Source: Lysobacteraceae bacterium CU05-9 (GTDB taxonomy: Bacteria > Pseudomonadota > Gammaproteobacteria > Xanthomonadales > Xanthomonadaceae). From it: DNA of 64,000 nucleotides. The stretch lies in contig SWJS01000005.1 of the NCBI GenBank assembly GCA_007556525.1, positions 62,001 through 126,000 of the forward strand, in the 5' to 3' direction. A model generated the notes under the pieces. That model saw nothing but the letters and a program-made list of their open reading frames with translations. It did no database searches and had not been told where the DNA came from. Below are positions 9,367-17,626 of this stretch, piece by piece; the stretch's first letter is position 1; every line of letters begins with the position of its first letter. Position numbers and translations under genes: made by a program.

Positions 9367-9837
9367 ATGATCCGTTTGCAAGTTTGGATTGATGCCCCGC
9401 AGGACGTCGTTTACGACCTCATTGCGAAGACCGAGAACCTCGGCGCGTGGTGGGAAGCGCATACGGAGTATGACGTGGATGGCCAAAAAGTCATCGAACA
9501 CACCCCAGGCCCTCTGCACGATACAGTCCGTTTCGCGGTGATCGAGAATGAGCCGCACGAACGCGTCATCTGGGAATGCATCAACACGTCCATGCGCAAG
9601 GGTACTCCCGGCTGTGAATGGCCAGGCACGCAGATCCGTTTCGAACTGCATGAACGTAACCATTTCCGCGATGCTTTTGGCGAGTGGGCTGACGCCATTA
9701 AAGGCACGACGGTGCTGGAGTTTTCGCACATTGGCTGGCCACCGCAGAGTGTCTACATGTCGTTTTGTACGACCGCGTGGGCGAACGCCCTGAACAAGCT
9801 GAAGCAGGTCGCTGAGGCACGCGCGACGGCGCAATAA
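9367..9837 (+). CDS. SRPBCC (START/AHSA1-like) superfamily protein
   Basis: A 156-residue protein of the polyketide-cyclase/AHSA1 fold, whose members bind hydrophobic ligands in a deep cavity. Visible features are the N-terminal beta strand VWIDAPQDVVYDLIAKTENLGAWW, typical of activator-of-Hsp90-like domains, and the C-terminal helix SFCTTAWANALNKLKQV. The ATG at 9367 is used because AAGGA lies seven bases upstream; an in-frame ATG at 9307 falls in the loop of the tRNA terminator and cannot be the start. It stands alone between the tRNA cluster and tRNA-Leu. The ligand is unknown. Confidence 0.8.
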   Translation: MIRLQVWIDAPQDVVYDLIAKTENLGAWWEAHTEYDVDGQKVIEHTPGPLHDTVRFAVIENEPHERVIWECINTSMRKGTPGCEWPGTQIRFELHERNHFRDAFGEWADAIKGTTVLEFSHIGWPPQSVYMSFCTTAWANALNKLKQVAEARATAQ

Positions 9838-9885
9838 GCTGGTCAGAATCGCCAGAAATATGTCAAAATAGGCGGTTCACAAAAA

Positions 9886-9970
9886 GCGAATGTGGCGGAA
9901 TTGGTAGACGCCCTGGTTTTAGGTACCAGTGTCGTGAGACGTGTGGGTTCGAGTCCCTCCATTCGCACCA
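9886..9970 (+). tRNA. tRNA-Leu (TAG anticodon)
   Basis: 85 bases with a long variable arm, as in class II tRNAs, and encoded CCA. Acceptor GCGAATG pairs with CATTCGC; anticodon arm CTGGT-TTTAGGT-ACCAG gives TAG. It lies 55 bases upstream of tig. Confidence 0.96.
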
Positions 9971-10025
9971 GATTATTTTTTACGCATCTGCCTCGGAACG
10001 GCAGGGCATTAGGAGTTGAGTTCAT

Positions 10026-11324
10026 ATGCAAGTGTCAGTTGAATCGCAGGGCAATTTGGGTCGCCGCGTCACGCTGAGTCTGCCGGCAGACCGTCTGCAA
10101 TCGCTGGTCGATACGCGTCTCAAGGACATCCAGAAGAACGCGAACATCAAGGGCTTCCGTCCGGGTAAGGTTCCGGCGAATGTCATCAATCAACGCTTCG
10201 GCGATCAAGTCCGCGGTGAAGCGATTGAAGGTCTGTTGCGCGAAGGTCTGACGACCGCTATCCGCGACAACGACTTCAACCTCGCCGGCAATCCATCGAT
10301 CACGCCGGTCGAAGGCAGCGAACTCGATTACATCGCAGACATCGAACTGATGCCGGAATTCGGTGACGTCGACGTGACCGCATTGAACGTCACGCGCAAT
10401 ACCGCTGAAGTGACCGACGCTGACATCGACACGATGATCAACAACTTGCAACAACAACGCCGCACGTGGAAGCCTGTCGAGCGCGGTGCGCAAGAAGGTG
10501 ACTTGGTTGGTTTCGAATCGTTCTCGACCGTCGATGGCACCCGCTATCCGGAAGAAGGCTTCGAGCGCAATGCAACGGCGATTGGCAGCAACGTAATTTT
10601 GCCGGAACTGGAAGAAGGCCTGAAGGGCTTGACCGTCGGTGAATCGAAGACGATTCCTGTCGCGTTCCCGGAAGAATGGCGCATTGCTGAATTCGCTGGC
10701 AAAACTGTCGACATCACCGTCGACGTCAAGGAAGTTTCCGAACCGGTTTTGCCGGAAGTCAACGAAGGCTTCATCCGCAGCTTCGGCGTGAACAGCGGTG
10801 ACATGGATCAATTCCGCACGGAAATCCGTGGCAACCTTGAGCGCGAACTGAAGGGTGCTTTGATGCAACGTCTGCGTCGCGCCGTCGGCGATCAACTGAT
10901 CGAAAAGTATCAGGACGTCGAGATGCCACCACGCCTCGTTGAGCAAGAAGCACGTTCGATGGTTGCACAGGTCGCCGAACAAGCTCGCCAACAAGGTCAG
11001 CATTACCCAGTTGATTCCGACGCACACCTTGGCTTCCTCGACTCTGCACGCAAGCGCGTTCTGGTCGCGATGCTGGTCGGTGAAGTCGCGCGCAAGAATG
11101 ACCTGCGTCTCGACGGCGCCCGCGTCAACGAAACGATCAACTTGATCGCTTCAACATACGAAAACCCACAGCAAGTCATCGATCTCTACGCTCAAGACCG
11201 TGATCTGCTCGCGAACGTGCAGAACCGCGTGATGGAAGAGCAAGTGATTGACTGGATCGCAGAGCGCGCACAGCACACTGACGTGCCGCTGTCGTTCACG
11301 GAAGCGATTGCACCTGCTGCCTAA
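10026..11324 (+). CDS. tig: Trigger factor (ribosome-associated chaperone)
   Basis: Binds nascent chains at the ribosome exit tunnel and has prolyl isomerase activity. The 432-residue length is normal. The N-terminal ribosome-binding domain contains the signature GFRPGKVP (residues 41-48); the middle part (about 150-245) is the FKBP-like domain (EEGFERNATAIGSN, LPELEEGLKGL), and the rest is the helical C-terminal chaperone domain. ATG at 10026 is preceded by AGGAG. It heads the tig-clpP-clpX-lon order conserved in gammaproteobacteria, but a terminator and a repeat element separate it from clpP, so clpP likely has its own promoter. Confidence 0.97.
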   Translation: MQVSVESQGNLGRRVTLSLPADRLQSLVDTRLKDIQKNANIKGFRPGKVPANVINQRFGDQVRGEAIEGLLREGLTTAIRDNDFNLAGNPSITPVEGSELDYIADIELMPEFGDVDVTALNVTRNTAEVTDADIDTMINNLQQQRRTWKPVERGAQEGDLVGFESFSTVDGTRYPEEGFERNATAIGSNVILPELEEGLKGLTVGESKTIPVAFPEEWRIAEFAGKTVDITVDVKEVSEPVLPEVNEGFIRSFGVNSGDMDQFRTEIRGNLERELKGALMQRLRRAVGDQLIEKYQDVEMPPRLVEQEARSMVAQVAEQARQQGQHYPVDSDAHLGFLDSARKRVLVAMLVGEVARKNDLRLDGARVNETINLIASTYENPQQVIDLYAQDRDLLANVQNRVMEEQVIDWIAERAQHTDVPLSFTEAIAPAA

Positions 11325-11338
11325 GCACTGAAACGCGA

Positions 11339-11359
11339 AGCGCCCTACGGGGCGCTTTT
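11339..11359 (+). terminator. Terminator after tig
   Basis: AGCGCCC and GGGCGCT pair around a TACG loop, followed by TTTTCGTTT. It starts 15 bases after the tig stop. Confidence 0.8.
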
Positions 11360-11376
11360 CGTTTCACGCTTAGAAC

Positions 11377-11536
11377 GAGGTAGAGGTAGAGGTAGACGAT
11401 TTAGTAAGAGCGGCTTCCCGGGATATCTGGAAATTCGCCTTTGCAACCGCCGAATTTCTGCATCTCAAGTCGCTAGAGCAGTGAGCGGTAGCGCGGAGCG
11501 GGCTTTCACTAAATAGTCTACCTCTACCTCTAACTC
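11377..11536. repeat. Paired GAGTTAGAGG-type repeat element between tig and clpP
   Basis: A 160-base stretch bounded by inverted copies of one module: GAGGTAGAGGTAGAGGTAGA-CGATTTAGTAAGAG at 11377-11410 and the reverse complement of GAGTTAGAGG TAGAGGTAGA-CTATTTAGTGAAAGCC at 11501-11536. The interior includes a second inverted pair (AAATTCG near 11430 and CGAATTT near 11451). It fills the tig-clpP gap and ends about 75 bases before clpP. Three other such pairs occur in this window (19605-19815, 45842-46059, 56320-56553). Confidence 0.75.
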
Positions 11537-11612
11537 AGGTTTACCCAGGGGTGGCTTGCAATTTCGGGCCGACACCCACAAATTAGAAGCATTGTCGAAG
11601 TAAGGAACTTTA

Positions 11613-12239
11613 ATGAATAACACCCCTGTGGGTTTAAACCTGATTCCGATGGTCGTCGAACAAACCAGCCGTGGTGAACGTTCGTACGACATCTACTCGC
11701 GCCTGCTGAAGGAGCGCGTGATTTTCCTCGTGGGACCGATTGATGACCATATGGCGAACGTCATCATGGCGCAGCTGTTGTTTTTGGAAGCTGAGAATCC
11801 TGAGAAAGACATCAGCCTGTACATTAATTCGCCGGGCGGCATTGTGACCGCCGGTATGGGCATTTACGACACGATGCAGTACATCAAGCCGGACGTGAGC
11901 ACGATTTGTGTGGGTCAGGCGGCGAGTATGGGTGCTTTGTTGCTCGCGGCGGGTGCGCCGGGTAAGCGTTTTGCACTGCCGAATTCGCGTGTGATGATCC
12001 ACCAACCGCTGGGTGGCTTCCAAGGTCAGGCGACCGACATTGATATTCATGCGCGTGAGATTTTGTCGTTGAAGACCCGGTTGAATGAGATTTTGGCCAA
12101 GCATACCGGTCAATCGCTGGAAACCATTGCCCGTGATACCGAGCGTGACAACTTCAAATCCGCCGAAATGGCGCGTGATTACGGCTTGGTCGACCAAGTG
12201 CTGGAACGCCGTCCGGAAGACTCAATTCAAGCGGGTTGA
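11613..12239 (+). CDS. clpP: ATP-dependent Clp protease proteolytic subunit
   Basis: Serine protease forming the 14-mer degradation chamber that works with ClpX. The 208-residue protein has the catalytic serine in [11 protein letters not shown], the histidine in [11 protein letters not shown] and the aspartate in [11 protein letters not shown], all in family order, plus the SPGG oxyanion loop ([13 protein letters not shown]). ATG at 11613 follows AAGGA. The clpX start is 54 bases downstream with no terminator between, so they form one transcript. Confidence 0.98.
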   Translation: MNNTPVGLNLIPMVVEQTSRGERSYDIYSRLLKERVIFLVGPIDDHMANVIMAQLLFLEAENPEKDISLYINSPGGIVTAGMGIYDTMQYIKPDVSTICVGQAASMGALLLAAGAPGKRFALPNSRVMIHQPLGGFQGQATDIDIHAREILSLKTRLNEILAKHTGQSLETIARDTERDNFKSAEMARDYGLVDQVLERRPEDSIQAG

Positions 12240-12293
12240 TGCGATTTTGTGTAGCATCGAAAGAAAGTATTCGTTGTAGATTCAGGTAAAAGA

Positions 12294-13604
12294 ATGAGTG
12301 AAGACAAATCCGGTCGCGGATCGAGTGAGAGCAGCAAGGTTCTGTACTGCTCGTTTTGCGGCAAGAATCAACACGAAGTAAGGAAGCTGATCGCAGGTCC
12401 GGGTGTTTACATCTGCGACGAGTGTGTCGATCTGTGCAACGACATCATCAGCGAAGAGTTGCAGGACACCACGCAGGCGACGCGCACCGCGCTGCCGAAG
12501 CCGAAGGAAATTCTCGGCGAACTTGATCAGTATGTGATTGGCCAGATGCGTGCGAAGCGCACGTTGGCGGTGGCGGTTTATAACCACTACAAGCGCATCG
12601 AATCGCGACAGCGCGAAGACGACGTCGAATTGGCGAAGTCGAATATTTTGTTGGTGGGACCGACGGGTTCGGGTAAGACATTGCTGGCGGAAACGCTGGC
12701 ACGTTTGTTGAATGTGCCGTTTACGATGGCCGATGCAACGACGTTGACCGAAGCCGGCTATGTCGGCGAAGACGTCGAAAACATTATCCAAAAGCTGTTG
12801 CAGAAGTGCGATTACGACGTCGAGAAGGCGCAGCAGGGTATCGTCTACATTGACGAAATCGACAAGATTTCACGCAAGTCCGATAACCCATCGATCACGC
12901 GTGACGTCTCGGGCGAAGGCGTGCAGCAAGCGCTGCTGAAGCTCATTGAAGGTACGGTTGCAAGTGTGCCTCCGCAAGGTGGACGCAAACATCCGCAGCA
13001 GGAGTTTTTGCAGGTGGATACCCGCAATATCCTGTTTATCGTCGGTGGTGCGTTTGCCGGTCTCGACAAGGTGATCCAAGCGCGCAGTACGGAAGCTGGT
13101 GGTATCGGTTTCGGTGCGAAGGTGAAGAGCTCCGAGAAGAAGGCAGAAATTGGTAAGGTGCTGGCGGAAGTTGAGCCGGAAGATCTGATCAAGTTCGGTT
13201 TGATTCCGGAATTCATCGGTCGTCTGCCGGTCATTGCGACGCTGGAAGAATTGGATGAAGAGGCGTTGGTGCAGATTTTGACTGAGCCGAAGAATGCCAT
13301 CACCAAGCAGTTCAAGAAGCTGTTTGAGATGGAAGGCGTTGAGCTGGAATTCCGTCCGGAAGCGTTGACTGCGATCGCGCGTAAGGCGTTGAAGCGGAAG
13401 ACGGGTGCACGTGGTTTGCGCACGATCGTGGAGAATATTTTGCTCGATACGATGTACGAACTGCCGTCGGCTGAGAACGTCCGCAAGGTCGTCGTGGATG
13501 AGTCGGTCGTTGAGCACAAGACGGAACCGTTCCTGATTTATGAGACGGCACCATTGGCTCCTTCGAAGGTTGCCGAACCGAAGGTGCGCGCAGCGGGCGA
13601 ATAA
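12294..13604 (+). CDS. clpX: ATP-dependent Clp protease ATP-binding subunit ClpX
   Basis: AAA+ unfoldase that feeds substrates to ClpP. The N-terminal zinc domain shows two Cys pairs (CSFCGKNQ and ICDECVDLC). The AAA+ core has Walker A GPTGSGKT, Walker [10 protein letters not shown], the pore loop GYVGEDVE and the IGF-type ClpP-docking loop ([10 protein letters not shown]). The 436-residue length is normal. It is co-transcribed with clpP; a terminator follows. SspB, an adaptor that delivers ssrA-tagged proteins to ClpX, is encoded at 56573 in the same window. Confidence 0.98.
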   Translation: MSEDKSGRGSSESSKVLYCSFCGKNQHEVRKLIAGPGVYICDECVDLCNDIISEELQDTTQATRTALPKPKEILGELDQYVIGQMRAKRTLAVAVYNHYKRIESRQREDDVELAKSNILLVGPTGSGKTLLAETLARLLNVPFTMADATTLTEAGYVGEDVENIIQKLLQKCDYDVEKAQQGIVYIDEIDKISRKSDNPSITRDVSGEGVQQALLKLIEGTVASVPPQGGRKHPQQEFLQVDTRNILFIVGGAFAGLDKVIQARSTEAGGIGFGAKVKSSEKKAEIGKVLAEVEPEDLIKFGLIPEFIGRLPVIATLEELDEEALVQILTEPKNAITKQFKKLFEMEGVELEFRPEALTAIARKALKRKTGARGLRTIVENILLDTMYELPSAENVRKVVVDESVVEHKTEPFLIYETAPLAPSKVAEPKVRAAGE

Positions 13605-13628
13605 ACCACCGCGGTGATATCGAAATGA

Positions 13629-13659
13629 GGGAGTCACTTGGGTGGCTCCTTTGTTTTTT
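13629..13659 (+). terminator. Terminator after clpX
   Basis: GGAGTCAC and GTGGCTCC (one wobble) with a TTGG loop, followed by TTTGTTTTTT. It closes the clpPX transcript 25 bases after the stop. Confidence 0.8.
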
Positions 13660-13693
13660 GGGTTAATTAAACGCAACGAGTGCCCATGTGACC

Positions 13694-13722
13694 TTGTGCA
13701 ATGCGGCACGTGACCTTATAAA
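13694..13722 (+). promoter_or_regulatory. Promoter of lon
   Basis: TTGTGC (13694-13699) and TATAAA (13717-13722) with a 17-base spacer fit sigma-70. The same stretch also reads CTTGTGC-N14-CCTTATAAA, a loose match to heat-shock sigma-32 promoters, which would suit lon. Which factor is used cannot be decided by eye. Confidence 0.55.
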
Positions 13723-13729
13723 AGAGGTA

Positions 13730-13752
13730 GGGACCTTTGGTCCGGTTTTTTA
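13730..13752 (+). promoter_or_regulatory. Leader hairpin with T-run in the lon 5' UTR
   Basis: Within the short leader, GGACC and GGTCC pair around TTT and are followed by GGTTTTTTAG, an attenuator-like arrangement just downstream of the promoter. The GGAC arm could alternatively pair with GTCC of the ribosome-binding region GGAGTCC at about 13759-13765. Function is an inference. Confidence 0.35.
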
Positions 13753-13768
13753 GTTATTTGGAGTCCTA

Positions 13769-16237
13769 ATGGCGAAGTCAAAATCCAAGCCCGAATCCGT
13801 CGAGCGCCTGCCGGTATTGCCGCTGCGTGACGTGGTCGTGTTTCCGCACATGGTGATCCCACTTTTCGTGGGACGCGAGAAATCGATCCATGCGCTGGAA
13901 GTGGCGATGAATTCGGAGAGCAAGCGCATCCTTTTGGTTGCGCAGAAGGCTGCCGAAACGGATGATCCGCAAGGCACCGATCTTTATGGCGTCGGCACAT
14001 TTGCCAATGTCCTGCAGATGCTCAAACTGCCCGATGGCACGATCAAAGTGCTCGTTGAAGGCTTGTCGCGCGCATCCCTGTCCAACGTGACAGAGGGGGA
14101 AGGTGCGTTGTATGCCGACGCACTGGAAATCCCGTCTGACGTCGATCGCGATGAGCGTGAGATGGATGCGGTGTCGCGTTCGTTGATCAGTCTTTTTGAA
14201 CAATACGTCAAGACGAACCGAAAGCTCCCACCGGAGTTGATGCAGACGTTGCAGGCCATCGATGAGTCATCCCGCCTCGCCGATACGGCCGCGGCGCATC
14301 TGGGTGTGCGTCTGGTGGATAAGCAAAAGTTGCTCGAAACGTCCGGCATTGCGGCACGCATGGAAAGCATGATCGGTCTCGTCGATGGCGAGATTGACGT
14401 GCAACAACTCGAGAAGCGCATCCGCGGCCGCGTGAAGTCGCAGATGGAGAAGTCGCAGCGCGAGTACTATCTCAACGAGCAAATGAAGGCGATCCAGAAG
14501 GAGCTCGGCGAGTACGACGATGCACCGAATGACATCGACGAGCTGACCCGCAAGATTGCGGAGGCCGGCATGCCGAAGGTTGTCGAGACGAAGGCGAAGG
14601 CGGAGCTCAACAAGCTCAAGCAAATGTCGCCGATGTCTGCAGAAGCATCCGTTGTTCGCAACTACCTCGATTGGTTGGTCGGCGTGCCTTGGAGCAAGCG
14701 CTCGAAGGTCAGCAAGGATCTCAAGGCGGCGCAGGAAGTGCTGGATGCCGATCACTTTGGACTGGAGAAGGTCAAGGACCGCATCCTCGAATACTTGGCG
14801 GTTCAGTCGCGCGTGAAGCAAATGCGTGGGCCGATTCTGTGTCTGGTTGGACCGCCGGGCGTTGGTAAAACTTCGTTGGGTCAATCCATCGCGAAGGCGA
14901 CAAACCGTAAGTTCGTGCGCATGGCGCTGGGCGGCGTGCGTGACGAATCCGAAATTCGCGGTCACCGCCGTACATATGTCGGCTCGATGCCCGGTCGCCT
15001 GGTGCAGAACATGACGAAGGCGGGCACGAAGAATCCACTGTTCGTGTTGGACGAAATTGACAAAATGGCCAACGATTTCCGCGGCGACCCGGCTGCGGCG
15101 TTGCTGGAAGTTTTGGATCCGGAACAGAACCACGCGTTCAACGATCACTACCTGGAAGTCGATTTGGACTTGTCGGAAGTGATGTTCGTGGCGACCTCGA
15201 ACTCGATGAACATCCCGGGTCCGTTGCTGGACCGCATGGAAGTCATCCGCATTCCGGGCTACACCGAAGAAGAGAAGTTGAACATCGCGTCGCGTTATCT
15301 TTTGCCAAAGCAAATGGCGGCGAATGGTTTGCGCGAAGATGAAGCTGTTATTTTGGATGATGCGTTGCGCGAAGTCGTGCGTTACTACACGCGTGAATCC
15401 GGCGTGCGTTCGCTTGAGCGTGAAATTGCAAAGATCGCGCGCAAGGTCGTCAAGGACATCGCACTCGCGGGACCTGTGAAGAAAGGCGACAAGAAAAAGC
15501 CAGTCATCAAGGTCACGCCGGCCAACATCGAGAAGTATCTCGGCGTACGTCGCTTCGACTTTGGTCGTGCCGAAGAAGAGAACGAAGTTGGTCTGGTCAC
15601 GGGTCTTGCGTGGACGGAAGTCGGCGGCGATTTGCTGCAGATTGAAACGACGCAGATGGCAGGTAAGGGCGGCGTCACGTTGACGGGTCAGCTCGGTAGC
15701 GTGATGAAGGAATCCGCTTCTGCCGCAATGTCCGTTGTGCGTTCGCGCGCAGAACAGTTGGGCATCGCGCAGGACCAATTCACGAAGCATGACGTACACA
15801 TCCACGTGCCGGATGGCGCGACACCAAAGGATGGTCCATCAGCAGGTATCGCAATGGCAACGGCGTTGGTGTCGATGTACACGAAGGTGCCTGTCCGTGC
15901 CGACGTCGCGATGACTGGCGAGATTACGCTGCGTGGTCGCGTGCAACCGATTGGTGGGCTGAAGGAGAAGCTTTTGGCAGCACTGCGCGGTGGCATCAAG
16001 ACCGTGATCATTCCCCAGGAGAATGCGAAGGACTTGATCGACATGCCGAAGTCGGTGTCGAAGGGACTGGAGATCATTCCGGTCAAGTACATCGATGAAG
16101 TGTTGAACATCGCCCTCGAGCGTCCGCTCGGTCCGCCGAAGAAGGCACGTAAAGCAGTGAAGAAGGTCGCGTCCAAACGCGCGGTGACGAAGCAGGTTCG
16201 CAAGCCGGCGTCGGGTTCGTCCCGCGCCAAGCATTGA
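13769..16237 (+). CDS. lon: ATP-dependent protease Lon
   Basis: Homo-oligomeric AAA+ serine protease that degrades misfolded and regulatory proteins. The N-terminal LON substrate-binding domain begins [15 protein letters not shown]; the AAA+ core has Walker [10 protein letters not shown] and Walker [11 protein letters not shown]; the protease domain has catalytic Ser in [15 protein letters not shown] and the Lys further on in the [14 protein letters not shown] region. Total 822 residues. The last 30 residues form a Lys/Arg-rich tail ([13 protein letters not shown]), an extension beyond the E. coli enzyme that may aid DNA binding. It has its own promoter and terminator and is thus monocistronic. 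Confidence 0.98.
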   Translation: MAKSKSKPESVERLPVLPLRDVVVFPHMVIPLFVGREKSIHALEVAMNSESKRILLVAQKAAETDDPQGTDLYGVGTFANVLQMLKLPDGTIKVLVEGLSRASLSNVTEGEGALYADALEIPSDVDRDEREMDAVSRSLISLFEQYVKTNRKLPPELMQTLQAIDESSRLADTAAAHLGVRLVDKQKLLETSGIAARMESMIGLVDGEIDVQQLEKRIRGRVKSQMEKSQREYYLNEQMKAIQKELGEYDDAPNDIDELTRKIAEAGMPKVVETKAKAELNKLKQMSPMSAEASVVRNYLDWLVGVPWSKRSKVSKDLKAAQEVLDADHFGLEKVKDRILEYLAVQSRVKQMRGPILCLVGPPGVGKTSLGQSIAKATNRKFVRMALGGVRDESEIRGHRRTYVGSMPGRLVQNMTKAGTKNPLFVLDEIDKMANDFRGDPAAALLEVLDPEQNHAFNDHYLEVDLDLSEVMFVATSNSMNIPGPLLDRMEVIRIPGYTEEEKLNIASRYLLPKQMAANGLREDEAVILDDALREVVRYYTRESGVRSLEREIAKIARKVVKDIALAGPVKKGDKKKPVIKVTPANIEKYLGVRRFDFGRAEEENEVGLVTGLAWTEVGGDLLQIETTQMAGKGGVTLTGQLGSVMKESASAAMSVVRSRAEQLGIAQDQFTKHDVHIHVPDGATPKDGPSAGIAMATALVSMYTKVPVRADVAMTGEITLRGRVQPIGGLKEKLLAALRGGIKTVIIPQENAKDLIDMPKSVSKGLEIIPVKYIDEVLNIALERPLGPPKKARKAVKKVASKRAVTKQVRKPASGSSRAKH

Positions 16238-16270
16238 TCGCGGATGAATTCAAGCGTTAAGAAACACGAA

Positions 16271-16297
16271 AAAGCCTGATTTATCAGGCTTTTTTGC
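16271..16297 (+). terminator. Terminator after lon
   Basis: AAGCCTGA and TCAGGCTT pair around TTTA, flanked by A-run and six T. Strong and possibly bidirectional. Confidence 0.9.
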
Positions 16298-16326
16298 TTG
16301 ATTAGAACGGGTAGCACTGGTATAAA
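16298..16326 (+). promoter_or_regulatory. Promoter of hupB
   Basis: TTGATT (16298-16303), a 17-base spacer, and TATAAA (16321-16326) with an extended TGG just upstream. The -35 begins at the end of the lon terminator. The leader to the HU start is over 100 bases and contains the perfect palindrome CGGAATGATTCCG at 16410-16422. Confidence 0.65.
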
Positions 16327-16439
16327 TTAAGCATTCGACGCGAAGATCGTTGTTGGATCTGGAGTGCGGGGACGAATCCGTACTTGAATTTTTTTTGGAA
16401 TAACACCAGCGGAATGATTCCGCGCAGGAGCTCAGATTA

Positions 16440-16712
16440 ATGAATAAGACCGAATTTGTATCTGCCGTTGCAGAAGCCGCAGAACTTTCGAAGACCGACG
16501 CAGCCAAAGCTGTTGACGCAATGATCGACGTGATCACGAACACCTTGAAGAAGGGTGATGCAGTGACGTTGGTTGGCTTCGGTACTTTCCAAGTTCGCGC
16601 ACGCGCTGCACGCGTTGGCCGTAACCCACAGACGAAGGCTGAGATCCACATTCCTGCGTCGAACAATCCTGCATTCAAGGCTGGTAAAGCCCTTAAGGAC
16701 GCTGTAAACTAA
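16440..16712 (+). CDS. hupB: DNA-binding protein HU
   Basis: Abundant nucleoid-associated protein that bends DNA without sequence specificity. The 90-residue sequence has the HU N-terminal helices ([19 protein letters not shown]), the [13 protein letters not shown] strand and the DNA-minor-groove arm with the conserved proline ([14 protein letters not shown]). The terminal [11 protein letters not shown] helix is standard. Position directly after lon and before ppiD is conserved in gammaproteobacteria and supports the hupB name. GGAG lies about nine bases before the ATG. Confidence 0.97.
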   Translation: MNKTEFVSAVAEAAELSKTDAAKAVDAMIDVITNTLKKGDAVTLVGFGTFQVRARAARVGRNPQTKAEIHIPASNNPAFKAGKALKDAVN

Positions 16713-16765
16713 GCGCCCTGTCAACGCGAAGCCACTGCTGCATGCTCGCGACGACGAATGGATTT

Positions 16766-16840
16766 GCGGGCTTAGCTCAGCGGTAGAGCGTCTCCTTTAC
16801 ACGGAGAGGGTCGGGGGTTCGATCCCCTCAGCCCGCACCA
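16766..16840 (+). tRNA. tRNA-Val (TAC anticodon)
   Basis: 75 bases with CCA. Acceptor GCGGGCT pairs with AGCCCGC; anticodon arm TCTCC-TTTACAC-GGAGA gives TAC. Located 53 bases after hupB and closed by a terminator. Confidence 0.97.
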
Positions 16841-16846
16841 AATTAA

Positions 16847-16875
16847 ACCCCTGGCTCGCCAGGGGTTTTTATTTT
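16847..16875 (+). terminator. Terminator after tRNA-Val
   Basis: ACCCCTGG and CCAGGGGT pair around CTCG, followed by TTTTATTTT. Confidence 0.9.
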
Positions 16876-16884
16876 CTCAAGTCT

Positions 16885-17307
16885 ATGGGTGGAACATTGA
16901 AACGAATCATTTTTGCCGCAATCATTGCGGCGTTGGCAGTGCCAGCAATCGGTAAGGCTCACAACTGGGTTCCGTATGACAAGGACGAGTGCGGTGTGCA
17001 TTTTCTGGATGCAAAGTCGAAGGATTCCGTTGTTGAAGGTCGTTACCGTATTTTTGAATTGCTCAATCTGCAGGTGCCCGAGCGATCCGGCAACAAGCAG
17101 TATAAGAGTGTGCTGTCCAACATCGTAATCGATTGCACTTCACGAACCAGCGCAGTCGATTTCGAGATCGAGTACGGCAAAGCCGATGCGAGAGGCGCGT
17201 TGGTCGGATCGCGTAAGTGTTTCGATGCGGATAAACAGTGGTCTTCGGCGAAAGCTGAGTCCGCGCAGGGCAGGCTAATCGAGATCGTTTGCAACGCGGC
17301 AAACTAG
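16885..17307 (+). CDS. Secreted protein resembling the surface-adhesin E family
   Basis: A 140-residue exported protein. A basic N-terminus and hydrophobic stretch (FAAIIAALAVPAIGKA) form a signal peptide. The mature part has four cysteines, two of them in NIVIDCTSR and IEIVCNA, and a pattern of short beta strands ending in a Trp-containing turn (DKQWSSAK) that resembles the small surface-adhesin E-like domain of proteobacterial secreted proteins. The resemblance is by pattern only; function is not known. It lies between tRNA-Val and tRNA-Asp with no operon partner. Confidence 0.6.
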   Translation: MGGTLKRIIFAAIIAALAVPAIGKAHNWVPYDKDECGVHFLDAKSKDSVVEGRYRIFELLNLQVPERSGNKQYKSVLSNIVIDCTSRTSAVDFEIEYGKADARGALVGSRKCFDADKQWSSAKAESAQGRLIEIVCNAAN

Positions 17308-17366
17308 GGTTTCACCAACGATTTGGGTGATGCATTAAATTTATCAAAATAATTTTCGTTTTAGGC

Positions 17367-17395
17367 TTTACAAACCGAAATTTCTTTTGCATAAT
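17367..17395 (+). promoter_or_regulatory. Promoter of tRNA-Asp
   Basis: TTTACA (17367-17372) and CATAAT (17390-17395) are separated by exactly 17 bases, and the -10 ends 38 bases before the tRNA. Confidence 0.65.
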
Positions 17396-17433
17396 TGTTC
17401 ACCTTGCAGAGGCAAAGCCAAAGCAAGCAGCGC

Positions 17434-17510
17434 GGAGCGGTAGTTCAGTTGGTTAGAATGCTGGCCTGTCACGCCGGAGGTCGCGGGTTCGAGTCCCGTC
17501 CGCTCCGCCA
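17434..17510 (+). tRNA. tRNA-Asp (GTC anticodon)
   Basis: 77 bases with CCA. Acceptor GGAGCGG pairs with CCGCTCC; anticodon arm CTGGC-CTGTCAC-GCCGG gives GTC. Confidence 0.97.
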
Positions 17511-17522
17511 TTTATTCTGAAG

Positions 17523-17549
17523 CGCCTGCAGGTTTCCTGCAGGCGTTTT
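17523..17549 (+). terminator. Terminator after tRNA-Asp
   Basis: Ten-base arms CGCCTGCAGG and CCTGCAGGCG around TTT, followed by TTTTCTTTT. Confidence 0.9.
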
Positions 17550-17626
17550 CTTTTGCACGGAACTAGGGGAATTCAGCGTGTTGCGCTAAAATGGTCGATT
17601 AGTCCATTTGATACTGCTGAACACAC

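Noticed and set aside
9843-10031. 62-codon minus-strand frame with MEGLEPTRLTTLV
   Set aside because: Antisense of tRNA-Leu, another recurrent mis-annotation.
10035-11027. 330-codon frame antisense to tig
   Set aside because: Mirror of trigger factor with biased composition and no motifs.
11377-11536. Tandem TAGAGG units considered as a CRISPR array
   Set aside because: Units are six bases with no spacers, and no cas genes are present.
14267-15805. Long reading frame of 512 codons antisense to lon
   Set aside because: It is Arg/His/Leu-rich, lies entirely opposite a certain gene, and shows no domain; it reflects codon bias of lon.
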